From Bryobacteraceae bacterium (lineage in GTDB: Bacteria > Acidobacteriota > Terriglobia > Bryobacterales > Bryobacteraceae), in contig JASHNT010000141.1 of assembly GCA_030041495.1 (NCBI GenBank), positions 62,001 through 126,000 on the forward strand: 64,000 nt of DNA. The letters are read 5' to 3'. The notes beneath the pieces were generated by a model. It was given only the letters and a program-made list of their open reading frames with translations. It searched no databases and was not told the origin of the DNA. Position 1 is the first letter of the stretch. Each line of letters opens with the position of its first letter. The position numbers and the translations under genes were made by a program. Shown here piece after piece: positions 11,201 to 17,573 of this stretch.

Positions 11201-11269
11201 GATACGCTCGTCGTACCGCCACAGGCACTGATTGGTTTGGTCGAGCCGGAATGGGGGGAAGCTCTTCAT
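8210..11269 (-). CDS. Winged-helix transcriptional regulator with AAA ATPase and TPR-like domains
   Basis: A 1019-residue regulator. Residues 1-100 form an OmpR/CadC-type winged helix (FRLDQTNQCLWR, LLPPKVFSLLQLLVENAG, PKRGYQF). Next is an ATPase module with Walker A TGEPGIGKTT (around residue 145) and Walker B ILILEDLHWVD, as in AfsR/MalT-like STAND ATPases. The rest (about 520-1000) is alpha-helical with Ala/Leu-rich repeats resembling tetratricopeptide repeats. The ATG at 11269 follows AAAGG with suitable spacing; an upstream in-frame start at 11329 is less likely. Such proteins usually activate transcription in response to a ligand sensed by the C-terminal repeats. The target is unknown; the tannase operon is a neighbour but on the other strand, so a link is only a guess. 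Confidence 0.88.
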   Translation of the reverse strand: MKSFPPFRLDQTNQCLWRYDERILLPPKVFSLLQLLVENAGRLVTQEQILDGLWKDTYVQPEVLRKYILEIRRVLEDPPKNPRFIATYPKRGYQFIAPVRDVTADEAVANGRRTERTPLGGNVVGRRRALEALNAYLEAAEGGSRQIVFVTGEPGIGKTTLADAFQCQCEARGSRVARGQSMEGFGGKEAYYPVLDALGHWMAGADSETVVETLARLAPAWLVQFPGAVKAERREALQREILGATRERMVREFCEAIESLTAQEPLILILEDLHWVDSSTLDLISALGRRRAAAKLMLVATYRPVEVILSGSPLKSLKQDLLVHRLCREIALERLTEGEVEEFLTTRFAASGLARLLASVIHRRSDGNPLFMVALVEQLIEKGLIREEHGGWLSTERLDRLDSDIPETLRQMLEAQIEELDAREQSVLRAASVAGRRFSAWAVSAALADDPSRVEEICEGLALRRQLLLRSGAQELPGGSASAQYEFRHNLYREALDAHLPASQRRQFHLQIARRMEGLIDAGDASVAAELASHFQAGHDYRRAIHYLILTAGNAARRYAHTESVELLRQALELLPHIAPESRAALEIQILERISNALYAQGEMEQSGDVDQRAAELSAQAGLKAAQVNALTRLARVLAFRDPDRCIAVCERALEVSRTHDDPLLEARAEMLAACWRIVTSGLSAEDADVCEAARQRIRALSNDMPAYYEILYAHVEWALGRYEDSCRTAEAGISSSLETDNLVVYLSAHSSMALALLHLGRWGECQRVITAAQSAAENNGNAPWREIFQALAAWLQLQACDYQGAAQLAEALLSAHNEEPAGQVRTMAMITAAFAALGTGSAEHAVNLFTKACGRDLRPRFFMDWYWRMIARMGLSLALLEQGSVAEAEAEAAAFMEAARSTADPAVKAAAERLEACVAIRRQDWDRAGEALSRGFSLLHRNPAPAVSWRLHATAFELYCSTGDGAAAAHHRAQATAILRELADSLPRESPIRAALLNSESVRVSSDGSPSQNAVASD

Positions 11270-11426
11270 TTCGGCCTTTGTTGCCTTACCGCGATTATAC
11301 AGTGGTACGGGACTACCGGGCCTCCACACGCAAACTCAACGGAAACTCAACGGTACTTTCACGTCTTTGCGGCACCACTCGCGTATGCTTGGAACTGCAA
11401 ACACAGAGGACTTAGTCAATAGGAAG

Positions 11427-11494
11427 CGCTGGCGAGGAGTGAGACGGTTTCGCGCGGCAGATGCGAAACCGCTCGGAGGAGCTTCTCGCCAGCG
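11427..11494. repeat. Long two-step inverted repeat (hairpin)
   Basis: The outer arms CGCTGGCGAG (11427-11436) and CTCGCCAGCG (11485-11494) are perfect complements, and inside them CGGTTTCGC (11445-11453) pairs with GCGAAACCG (11463-11471). The structure sits between the regulator's start and the end of the gene at 11519-12034, both on the minus strand. No T-run follows on the minus strand, so it is not a standard intrinsic terminator. It could be a mobile REP-like element, a transcript-end structure or a binding site. Confidence 0.6.
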
Positions 11495-11518
11495 ACTTCT
11501 TACATACGAGGGCACCGG

Positions 11519-12034
11519 CTATTTGACCCCGAGCTCTACCATCTTCGCCTTCAGTTCATCGCTGATGCTGGCGCTATAGGTACCCTGACGCTTCCACACT
11601 ATCTTTCCGCTCTTATCGAATAACGCCACTACCGGCAACGATTCCTTCTGTACGTCCAGAATCCGCTTCCATTCCTCAGCGTCTTTGGAGATCACCAAAC
11701 TGCGCTCCATCAGTTCCTTGGGAGTGCCTTTGCGCATGCTAACACGGAGCGCCCCCCGCGCCACCGCCGGTGCGCTTTGGAGATTCACCACCGACCACGC
11801 ATTGACATTGTCGCCGGAAAGCGACTCCAACCACACCGCGACACGGTCCGTGGAATCCTTTCCGAAACCGAAGACGCACGCTGCGGCCGCGCCAAGCATC
11901 ACACCCGGGAAGTCGACTCTCTTGCCGTTGATCGTTTCCGCCCTGTCATTTGGAAGGTCTTGCGCTCCGTCCTGCGCCGACGCGGCCAAACACCCCAACA
12001 GCGTACACGCCAACCAAATCCTTCGTTGAGTCAT
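11519..12034 (-). CDS. Secreted hypothetical protein, possibly thioredoxin-fold without CXXC
   Basis: A 171-residue protein with a clear signal peptide (MTQRRIWLACTLLGCLAASA). The mature part contains GVMLGAAAACVFGFGKDSTDRVAVWLESL and ends with SLPVVALFDKSGKIVWKRQG and SDELKAKMVELG, shortened here, an arrangement resembling the beta-strand/helix layout of thioredoxin-like or ATP10-like proteins. No CXXC redox motif is present, so a redox function is not supported. It is a single gene with a hairpin downstream. I do not recognise a named family with certainty. Confidence 0.6.
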   Translation of the reverse strand: MTQRRIWLACTLLGCLAASAQDGAQDLPNDRAETINGKRVDFPGVMLGAAAACVFGFGKDSTDRVAVWLESLSGDNVNAWSVVNLQSAPAVARGALRVSMRKGTPKELMERSLVISKDAEEWKRILDVQKESLPVVALFDKSGKIVWKRQGTYSASISDELKAKMVELGVK

Positions 12035-12234
12035 GCTGATTCGATTGAACCGCCTCCGTCCCCTCTATTCTCGCGCGCTTCGCGGGAATGTAGTGCGGCG
12101 TTCGACGAGGCTCCTACTGAAGCGATCAGCTCGTGAGCCGCGGAACTCCTAGAAGTAGCCGGGAGCGGTCGCTCCCATGGGAGTTAGAGGGGGTCTTTCG
12201 GAGTGCTTGGAATCCCAACCGATTGAAATCTTTT

Positions 12235-12286
12235 GGTTGCGAGGGTTTGCAACGCTCCGAAAGTACTCGTCTTTCAGTTCCGTTTG
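12235..12286. repeat. Imperfect direct repeat, copy left of hicA
   Basis: This stretch shares GCAACGCTC, GAAA, GTACT and CCGTTT blocks, in order and similar spacing, with 12709-12758. The two copies bracket the hicBA cassette almost exactly (hicA ends at 12291, hicB starts at 12667). They could be footprints of insertion or recombination of the cassette. On the minus strand the shared core reads GAGCGTTGCAAA. Confidence 0.5.
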
Positions 12287-12290
12287 TGAC

Positions 12291-12479
12291 TCAGTTCTCA
12301 AGCGGTGCTGCGAGTTTCTTAAGGATATGCTTAGCGAGAAATTCGTTGATCTCCCGATGCCGGGGAATCGGCTGAGAGATCCCGGTCTTGGGGTTGGTAT
12401 ACCAGTCGTGGTTTCCACCGTGCCGAACGAGCCTGCAACCCGATTCCTCCAGCTTGCGGATCAAGTCGGTGCGCTTCAT
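12291..12479 (-). CDS. hicA: HicA family mRNA interferase toxin
   Basis: A 62-residue protein that covers the full YcfA/HicA fold: MKRTDLIRKLEESGCRLVR, shortened here, then the catalytic-type HGGNHDWYTNP with the conserved glycine pair and histidine, and PIPRHREINEFLAKHILKKL. HicA toxins cleave mRNA in the ribosome-independent manner of double-stranded-RNA-binding-fold RNases. Its start overlaps the stop of hicB by four bases (12476-12479), the normal hicB-hicA coupling for this orientation. The gene is intact, so the module is likely functional. A second, decayed HicBA pair lies near 51 kb and belongs to a different subfamily. Confidence 0.88.
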   Translation of the reverse strand: MKRTDLIRKLEESGCRLVRHGGNHDWYTNPKTGISQPIPRHREINEFLAKHILKKLAAPLEN

Positions 12480-12667
12480 CCGAGCGTCAGTTCAGCGACC
12501 CGCCGGATGCCTGGAATCTCGCCACCCGTCAGGTCTCGATACAGATCCCGGAGGTTGTCCTGAAGCTCCGCCAACGTCTCGCCCTGAGTCAAATAGTCGG
12601 GGAAATCCTCGAAGTAGCCAAGCCACATGCCATGATCCTGCCAATGGACGTAACGGGCGCTGCTCAT
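12476..12667 (-). CDS. hicB: HicB family antitoxin
   Basis: A 63-residue protein with the HicB partial RNase H-like fold signature: YVHWQDHGMWLGYFEDFPDYLTQGETLAEL, shortened here, with the typical GYFEDFPDY and TQGETLAEL elements and a helix DNLRDLYRDL. It is a short HicB without an obvious C-terminal helix-turn-helix, so autoregulation would need the complex or another mode. It precedes and overlaps hicA. The cassette sits between two imperfect direct repeats. Confidence 0.85.
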   Translation of the reverse strand: MSSARYVHWQDHGMWLGYFEDFPDYLTQGETLAELQDNLRDLYRDLTGGEIPGIRRVAELTLG

Positions 12668-12708
12668 GCGACCATTCTACCGCCGGAAGATTCGTGGGAG
12701 GGTGCGTT

Positions 12709-12758
12709 GGATGCGGGGGTTTTGCAACGCTCAGAAATGTACTGAGGCTGCCGTTTCG
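12709..12758. repeat. Imperfect direct repeat, copy right of hicB
   Basis: Partner of 12235-12286: GGATGCGGGGGTTTTGCAAC compares with GGTTGCGAGGGTTTGCAAC, followed in both by CGCTC, GAAA, GTACT and CCGTTT. It begins about 40 bases before the hicB start. Identity is imperfect with small gaps, so this is an old or functionally constrained repeat rather than a fresh target-site duplication. Confidence 0.5.
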
Positions 12759-12811
12759 ATTGGCACTGGTCACCACGATCAGGGTCACGCCTCGACGGGA
12801 CCGTTCTTTCG

Positions 12812-13090
12812 CTAGTCAGTAAAAGCTTTCGTTCTCCAGCTATACCCATAGGGTTGTTGCAGCCCTTGGGCATTTCGAGACCATCCGCTCGGCCTCTCGT
12901 TCGCTGACTGAAGCAGAAAGGAGAAAGTGATCGTGCCAAGTAATCCGTCCCACCCCAAGCTGATCTTCGTCGCCGCCGGATCTAACTGAATTGTCCTGAA
13001 CGCCCGCCCGATGATCTCGCACAGCGCAGAAGTGTTCGGCTGACCTAAGACAACGATCGGAGCGAAGAAAAATGTGATGACAAAGGACAA
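12812..13090 (-). CDS. Small putative secreted protein, unknown
   Basis: A 92-residue reading frame beginning with TTG at 13090, preceded by AAAGGAG at good spacing. The N-terminus (MSFVITFFFAPIVVLGQPN) looks like a signal peptide. The middle has IGRAFRTIQLDPAATKISLG and the end lacks recognisable motifs. I do not recognise the family, and the C-terminus may be altered. It is the only plausible gene in the 470-base stretch between hicB and the initiator tRNA; the remainder of that stretch holds the right-hand repeat copy and nothing else I can name. Confidence 0.45.
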   Translation of the reverse strand: MSFVITFFFAPIVVLGQPNTSALCEIIGRAFRTIQLDPAATKISLGWDGLLGTITFSFLLQSANERPSGWSRNAQGLQQPYGYSWRTKAFTD

Positions 13091-13137
13091 CCCTCTCCTT
13101 TGAATGTGAGGGTATCACGGAAGTAGATGTATCTTTT

Positions 13138-13214
<77 letters not shown>

Positions 13215-13274
13215 CGACTATGGTAGCGTAGCGCCGGGGATGGGTCAAATTTTCGGAAGCCATTCCGGCGCGAA

Positions 13275-14876
13275 CTAGTGGAGCGGCTCCGGCGATAGCG
13301 TCACTGTTGCCGTGGACCCTGGCGTGAGATCGACGGTTTGCCACTGGCCGCGCGCGAGCCAGAGCGCTTCCACTGTTTCGAACGAAAGTGGCCCCGGCGG
13401 AGGCGGCGAGCCGGTGGCCAGCACAGCGTACCGGCCGGGCGCCAGGTACGAAGACGTCCAGAGGCCCTGCGCGTCGGCTGTGCCGAATCGCAGCGTAGCG
13501 GCGAGCGTGGATTCCGAATCGGGGCTCGCCGGGGATATCACGACGTTCGCCCGCTGAACCGGATTGCCGTCCTTGTCTGTCACTCTGGCGGCGATTCTCG
13601 CACCGTCGGTACCCAGAGTGATGAGGAGGGTTCCTCCACCGGCCTGAATTGTCGCGCCGCCGGGCAATGCTGCACCGTTGTACAGCATCTGCTTCATGTA
13701 GGCTCCGGGCGGGACTTGGTCGACTTGAATGGCGACCTCGCCGCTCAAGAGCGGAGTCATCAGGGAAAACGGCCCGGGAATCGGGAAACGGTGCGAAATG
13801 GCAGGGCCGAGCATGCCTGCACCGAGCCACAGCGAAAGAGCAGAATCATCCGGCGCCAGCGTGGGCGGCGTTCCGTCCCAGACAACTTGGCCGGTGAGCG
13901 AAATTCCACGCGCCACCGGCGCGATGGTCACGCGATCGACGTCGCCGTCGAGGATGGTGATGGACGCGGTTCCAAGAGCGTTTCCCATCCGGCCACGCGG
14001 ATTCAACGCAAGCGAATAATCGCCGGGATACAGATCGCAAATACGAAATCTGCCATCGGGGCCGAGATCGGTCTGAGTGACGCCGACCGAAGGAGGGCGA
14101 TCCGTGAGAGTGAGGTGCGCGCCGTCCGGCGATCCCAGGCTTGGTAGGTCCGCGGCGCCCGAAACACAATAAGGCGGCGAGCGCAGCAACCGGATGTCGA
14201 TGTGGTCGCGGGTGTCGTTGGATTCGAGGGGAACGGCAAGAGCGGGAGAATCGGCGCCGGGATAGAAAGTCGGAATAGGGATGCCCTTGCGTTCCGCCGG
14301 GTCCCCGGGCTCATCGGAAATGGGCTCCGTTTCGCGGGTTCGATCGAGCTGAGCCCGAAGGATATAGCCGTGGCCGGCTTCGAGGCCGTCGATGTAATAC
14401 TGACCATCGGGTGTGGTGTTGCCGTCGCCGCTGTCTGCGCGAACGTATTGCAGCTTGCCCATCCAATAAACGCGCTTGTAAGCCTCCACGGACACTCCGG
14501 CGATGGGATTTCCTTCCTGGTCGGTGACGCGGCCGGAGATGTGGCCTCCGGTGCGCAGGTGGATTTCGACGGGCTGCGCGTTAGGATCGGCGCTGACATT
14601 TACTTCCTGCGTCATGTTGCCGCCGAGGAAGAGATGGAACACGCGGATGCGTGTCGGCCCAACGGGCAGGCCGCTGAAAGCGAAGAGACCTTCGGCGTCC
14701 GTGGTCGCTTCGGTCCTCTCGGCCCCGTTCAGCAGGAGAACTTCGGCATCGGCAAGCGGCACGCCGGTGCTCGCGTCGCGGACGATGCCGTGAAGCGAAG
14801 CCGTGGCCGGAGGCGTCTGGCCGCAAAGGAAAGCCGCGGCCGCGCCAAGAAGCAACGCCACTCGCCAGGCAGACAT
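13275..14876 (-). CDS. Secreted protein with carboxypeptidase regulatory-like domains
   Basis: A 533-residue protein starting at ATG 14876 with a signal peptide (MSAWRVALLLGAAAAFLCGQ). Residues 25-100 form a carboxypeptidase-regulatory-like beta sandwich (LHGIVRDASTGVPLADAEV, AEGLFAFSGLPVG), and a second follows (HISGRVTDQEGNPIAGVSVEA). Further Ig-like repeats are seen (GISLTGQVVWDG, ARIAARVTDKDGNPVQRANV). Such proteins are abundant in acidobacteria as exported, probably cell-surface or periplasmic, binding scaffolds. No catalytic motif is visible. An in-frame extension upstream to 14990 overlaps the STAS gene and is not needed. It lies 10 bases downstream of the STAS gene and may be co-transcribed with it. 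Confidence 0.75.
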   Translation of the reverse strand: MSAWRVALLLGAAAAFLCGQTPPATASLHGIVRDASTGVPLADAEVLLLNGAERTEATTDAEGLFAFSGLPVGPTRIRVFHLFLGGNMTQEVNVSADPNAQPVEIHLRTGGHISGRVTDQEGNPIAGVSVEAYKRVYWMGKLQYVRADSGDGNTTPDGQYYIDGLEAGHGYILRAQLDRTRETEPISDEPGDPAERKGIPIPTFYPGADSPALAVPLESNDTRDHIDIRLLRSPPYCVSGAADLPSLGSPDGAHLTLTDRPPSVGVTQTDLGPDGRFRICDLYPGDYSLALNPRGRMGNALGTASITILDGDVDRVTIAPVARGISLTGQVVWDGTPPTLAPDDSALSLWLGAGMLGPAISHRFPIPGPFSLMTPLLSGEVAIQVDQVPPGAYMKQMLYNGAALPGGATIQAGGGTLLITLGTDGARIAARVTDKDGNPVQRANVVISPASPDSESTLAATLRFGTADAQGLWTSSYLAPGRYAVLATGSPPPPGPLSFETVEALWLARGQWQTVDLTPGSTATVTLSPEPLH

Positions 14877-14886
14877 CCGGAAAACC

Positions 14887-15252
14887 TCAAATGATGCGGA
14901 AGGTGTTATCGCCCGCCGCTTCAAACAGCGTGAACAGATTGGTGATCGAAAACAGTTGGCGGACCTGTTTACCCAGGTTGACCAGCTCAAATTCGCAACC
15001 GGCGCGCTTGGCCGATACAGCCAGGCTGACGATGGAGCCGAGTCCCATGCTGTCCAGACGCGTCAGTTCGGTCAAGTCCAGGACCACGCGCTTATGCCGG
15101 GCCAGCAACGGCTTTACTTGGCCGTGAAGAATTTCGGTCTGCCCCGCGACCAACAACCCGCGGCAGTGCACGACCACGATGGAATTGGGGGCGTCGGCCC
15201 GGGTCTCGAGCTCGATGGTAAAGCGCGGAGCAGTGGGGTTGGGGCTCGCCAT
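14887..15252 (-). CDS. STAS-domain protein (anti-sigma factor antagonist type)
   Basis: A 121-residue single STAS domain. The strand SIVVVHCRGLLVAGQTEIL is followed by the diagnostic phospho-acceptor segment LDLTELTRLDSMGLGSIVS, in which the Ser after LD is the expected target of a partner-switching kinase, and the C-terminal ELVNLGKQVRQLFSITNL. Anti-anti-sigma factors of this kind bind an anti-sigma kinase when unphosphorylated. No RsbW-like kinase is nearby. The ATG lies three bases after the TAA that would naturally end the upstream hydrolase frame, so the two were probably translated together before that gene acquired its premature stop. Confidence 0.85.
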   Translation of the reverse strand: MASPNPTAPRFTIELETRADAPNSIVVVHCRGLLVAGQTEILHGQVKPLLARHKRVVLDLTELTRLDSMGLGSIVSLAVSAKRAGCEFELVNLGKQVRQLFSITNLFTLFEAAGDNTFRII

Positions 15253-15255
15253 GGG

Positions 15256-16068
15256 TTAAAACTTTTGCTTAGCGAGGAATGCCAACAGAATCCGGTTGAA
15301 TTCGTCCGGTTTTTCGAGCATCAGGAAGTGACCGGTTCCGGGAATCTCCGTGTACTAGGCGCTGGGGAAATGCGAGAGGACATCGGCGCGGCTGGCGATC
15401 TGCGATGGGCCGGCGTAGATGGCGAGAATCGGGACCATGTGGATGTCGGTGGTTTGGCCGGCAGGCTCGCGCGAGGCGTTCATCGCTCCGACCGCTGTCG
15501 CTTCGGGAGCGGCCAGCATCATGTGCAGAACTTTGGTCTGGACTTCAGGCGAGGTTCCGGCGACGAAGAAGGAATGGATCATCGCTTCGCGCACGGTGCG
15601 GCCATTCGGACCGGCCATCATCGCGCCTTGGTTCGCCATGGCCGCGGCCTGGGCGGGAGGCAGAGGCATCAGTCCATCGGCAAACACGAGCGCGATTGTG
15701 TGCTGCGGATACAAATGCGCATAACGCAGAATGACCGGGGTGCCCATGCTGTGTCCGACGAGAACGACCCGATCGGCATTCACCTCTGCACGCACGGCTT
15801 CCACGGCGCGGGCAAAAAGATCCATGGAGAACTTGGGGTCCTTGGGCGAATCGCTCTTGCCGTGGCCGGGTAGGTCGAGAGTCACCACCCGGTAGTGTTT
15901 GGCGAGCGCGGGGACCTGCTCCGTCCAGGTGGTTTCGTCGCAGGTGTAGCCGTGCACCAGGATGACGGTTTTCGATCCCGCGCCAGTGACCGTCGAATGG
16001 ATGTTGACGCCGTCGACGCTCGCCGCCGAAAGCGAGACGGAGACGAATAGCGCGAGAAGGTATCGCAC
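15256..16068 (-). pseudogene. Alpha/beta-hydrolase interrupted by an in-frame TAG
   Basis: The frame starts at ATG 16068 with a signal peptide (MRYLLALFVSVSLSAASV) and shows an alpha/beta-hydrolase: oxyanion HGYTCDETTW, nucleophile LVGHSMGTP, cap region, then LSHFPSA followed by TAG at 15355-15357. Reading on in the same frame gives YTEIPGTGHFLMLEKPDEFN and an ending LLAFLAKQKF before TAA at 15256-15258. The part after TAG carries the catalytic His (GTGHFLM) and the usual C-terminal helix, so the 237-residue product would lack its triad His. The natural stop sits three bases before the STAS start. Possible explanations are nonsense mutation, readthrough or a sequence error. The enzyme's substrate is unknown. 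Confidence 0.85.
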
Positions 16069-16151
16069 GGAGTTCAGTTTACTCCAAAGAGGAGCCCGTG
16101 CCGCGCCGGAATGGTGCGTGCCCGGGCTCCAAGTTTTTACGCGCGAACCGC

Positions 16152-17363
16152 TTACGCCTTCGGCGGACCCTCCTGAACCACCTGCGAGAGTGCGGCATTG
16201 TACTTCTGCATCTCCTCATAGGTGCCGACGGTGACGCGAATGCGATCCGGCCACTCCGGCCAGCGATTTGCGCCGGCCAGCATGACTTTCTTGGCCGCCA
16301 TCGCCGTGCCGATCTGCTCCGCGGTGAACCCGTTGATCGAGATCATGAAGAAATTCGAGACCGACGGGATGTAGGAAACGCCGATCTTCTCCATGTGCTC
16401 GAAGGCTAGGTCGCGGTTGCGCTTGTTGATGCCGACGCGCTCCGGCAGCATGGCGGGCAGTATCTTCATGCTGGCCGCCGCGCAGGCGGTCGCGGTGACG
16501 GGGAGATGTCCTCCCCGGCCGAACTCGGCGACCTTAGACAACAGATCCGGACGGCCGTAAAGAGCGCCGGCGCGAAGGCCAGCCATGCCGTAGATCTTGG
16601 AGAATGTGCGCAAGATCACAACGTCTTTGTCGTCGCGGACGTAATGGGTGGAATAGACGTCCTCGCCGGCAAAGTGCACGTAGGCTTCATCAATCACCAG
16701 CACGGCATCCTTGGGTTTGTTAGCCAGGATGTAATCGAAATCGGCCTTCGAGGTCAGAGTGCCGGTGGGATTATTGGGATTGCAGATGTAATAAGCTCCG
16801 GCGTTGGGATCGGCTTTGACCATTGCCTCCACGTCATGCGAGAAGTCCGTCCGGAGCGGCACGTGAACCACCTTGTTGCCGATGAACCGCCCCGCGCCGG
16901 AGCCGTAGCCGGGGCTGCCCATCACCCACGGCCGCGTGGGCGAGCAGAATGCCGCCACGCAATTTGCCAGCGGGATGCTGGAACCGGGGTATCCATTGAC
17001 GTAGCCCGGCTTGACGTTTTCCGTGGTTTCCAGCAGACCCTGAAAATCCATGTTTTCGCCGCGAGGATCGTAGCGCCAGCCCAGTGGCCCGACCTTGGCC
17101 ATGGCTTCGATGCCCTCCTTGGTCGGTCCCATCGGGTTTTCGTTGGAGGTGATGCGGATTACCTCCGGGTCGTAAGGCGCCTGGCTGCCGCCGCCACCGG
17201 CTCTGCGAAAGCCGCGGGTGCGGCCCTGCTCGGCTTGCTGGGCCATGGCGAATTCATTGAAGAACGGGACGGCCGCAGCGGTGCCCATGGCGATCCGGCC
17301 GATTTGGCGGCGCGAATAGCCTCGTTCGAGTAGCGATTCCTGTGTCTTTCGGGTAAGCATCAT
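16152..17363 (-). CDS. Tat-exported histidinol-phosphate aminotransferase-like PLP enzyme
   Basis: A roughly 403-residue class I/II aminotransferase. The start is ATG 17363, preceded by AGGAG nine bases away; a GTG start at 17390 has no such site. The N-terminus carries a twin-arginine signal (YSRRQIGRIAMGTAAAVPFF). Fold-type I features follow: ITSNENPMGPT (substrate loop), YICNPNNPTG, VLVIDEAYVHF (Asp for the PLP nitrogen), and FSKIYGMAGLRAG, in which the Lys forms the Schiff base. It is most like HisC in sequence, but export argues against histidine biosynthesis. Acidobacterial genomes do encode such secreted PLP enzymes; substrate and cofactor-loading route remain unknown. Confidence 0.85.
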   Translation of the reverse strand: MMLTRKTQESLLERGYSRRQIGRIAMGTAAAVPFFNEFAMAQQAEQGRTRGFRRAGGGGSQAPYDPEVIRITSNENPMGPTKEGIEAMAKVGPLGWRYDPRGENMDFQGLLETTENVKPGYVNGYPGSSIPLANCVAAFCSPTRPWVMGSPGYGSGAGRFIGNKVVHVPLRTDFSHDVEAMVKADPNAGAYYICNPNNPTGTLTSKADFDYILANKPKDAVLVIDEAYVHFAGEDVYSTHYVRDDKDVVILRTFSKIYGMAGLRAGALYGRPDLLSKVAEFGRGGHLPVTATACAAASMKILPAMLPERVGINKRNRDLAFEHMEKIGVSYIPSVSNFFMISINGFTAEQIGTAMAAKKVMLAGANRWPEWPDRIRVTVGTYEEMQKYNAALSQVVQEGPPKA

Positions 17364-17573
17364 GCGCTTGATCTCCTGGAGTGCGGACACTCCGTGCTAA
17401 GAAGTTGGATTTTTTTAGGAGATGCGCCGGTTGACTTGCGGCGCAAAAACGAAGGCTGCTGACCCGGAGCCCGACGGAGAACGGACCTGCTGCTGGGTGG
17501 TCCGCTTAAAGATGTCTAGAAAGGATGATACCGGCCTTCTTGTCCTCGTGTCAAGGGAGGCTCGCTGCGACGG

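Noticed and set aside
14803-15873. 356-codon plus-strand frame across the STAS and hydrolase genes
   Set aside because: Antisense to two recognisable minus-strand genes and their junction.
17423-17504. Two small hairpins (TGCGCCG/CGGCGCA and CGGACC/GGTCCG) upstream of the exported aminotransferase
   Set aside because: Neither is followed by a T-run in the relevant direction, and GC-rich DNA produces such pairs by chance; not called terminators or riboswitches.
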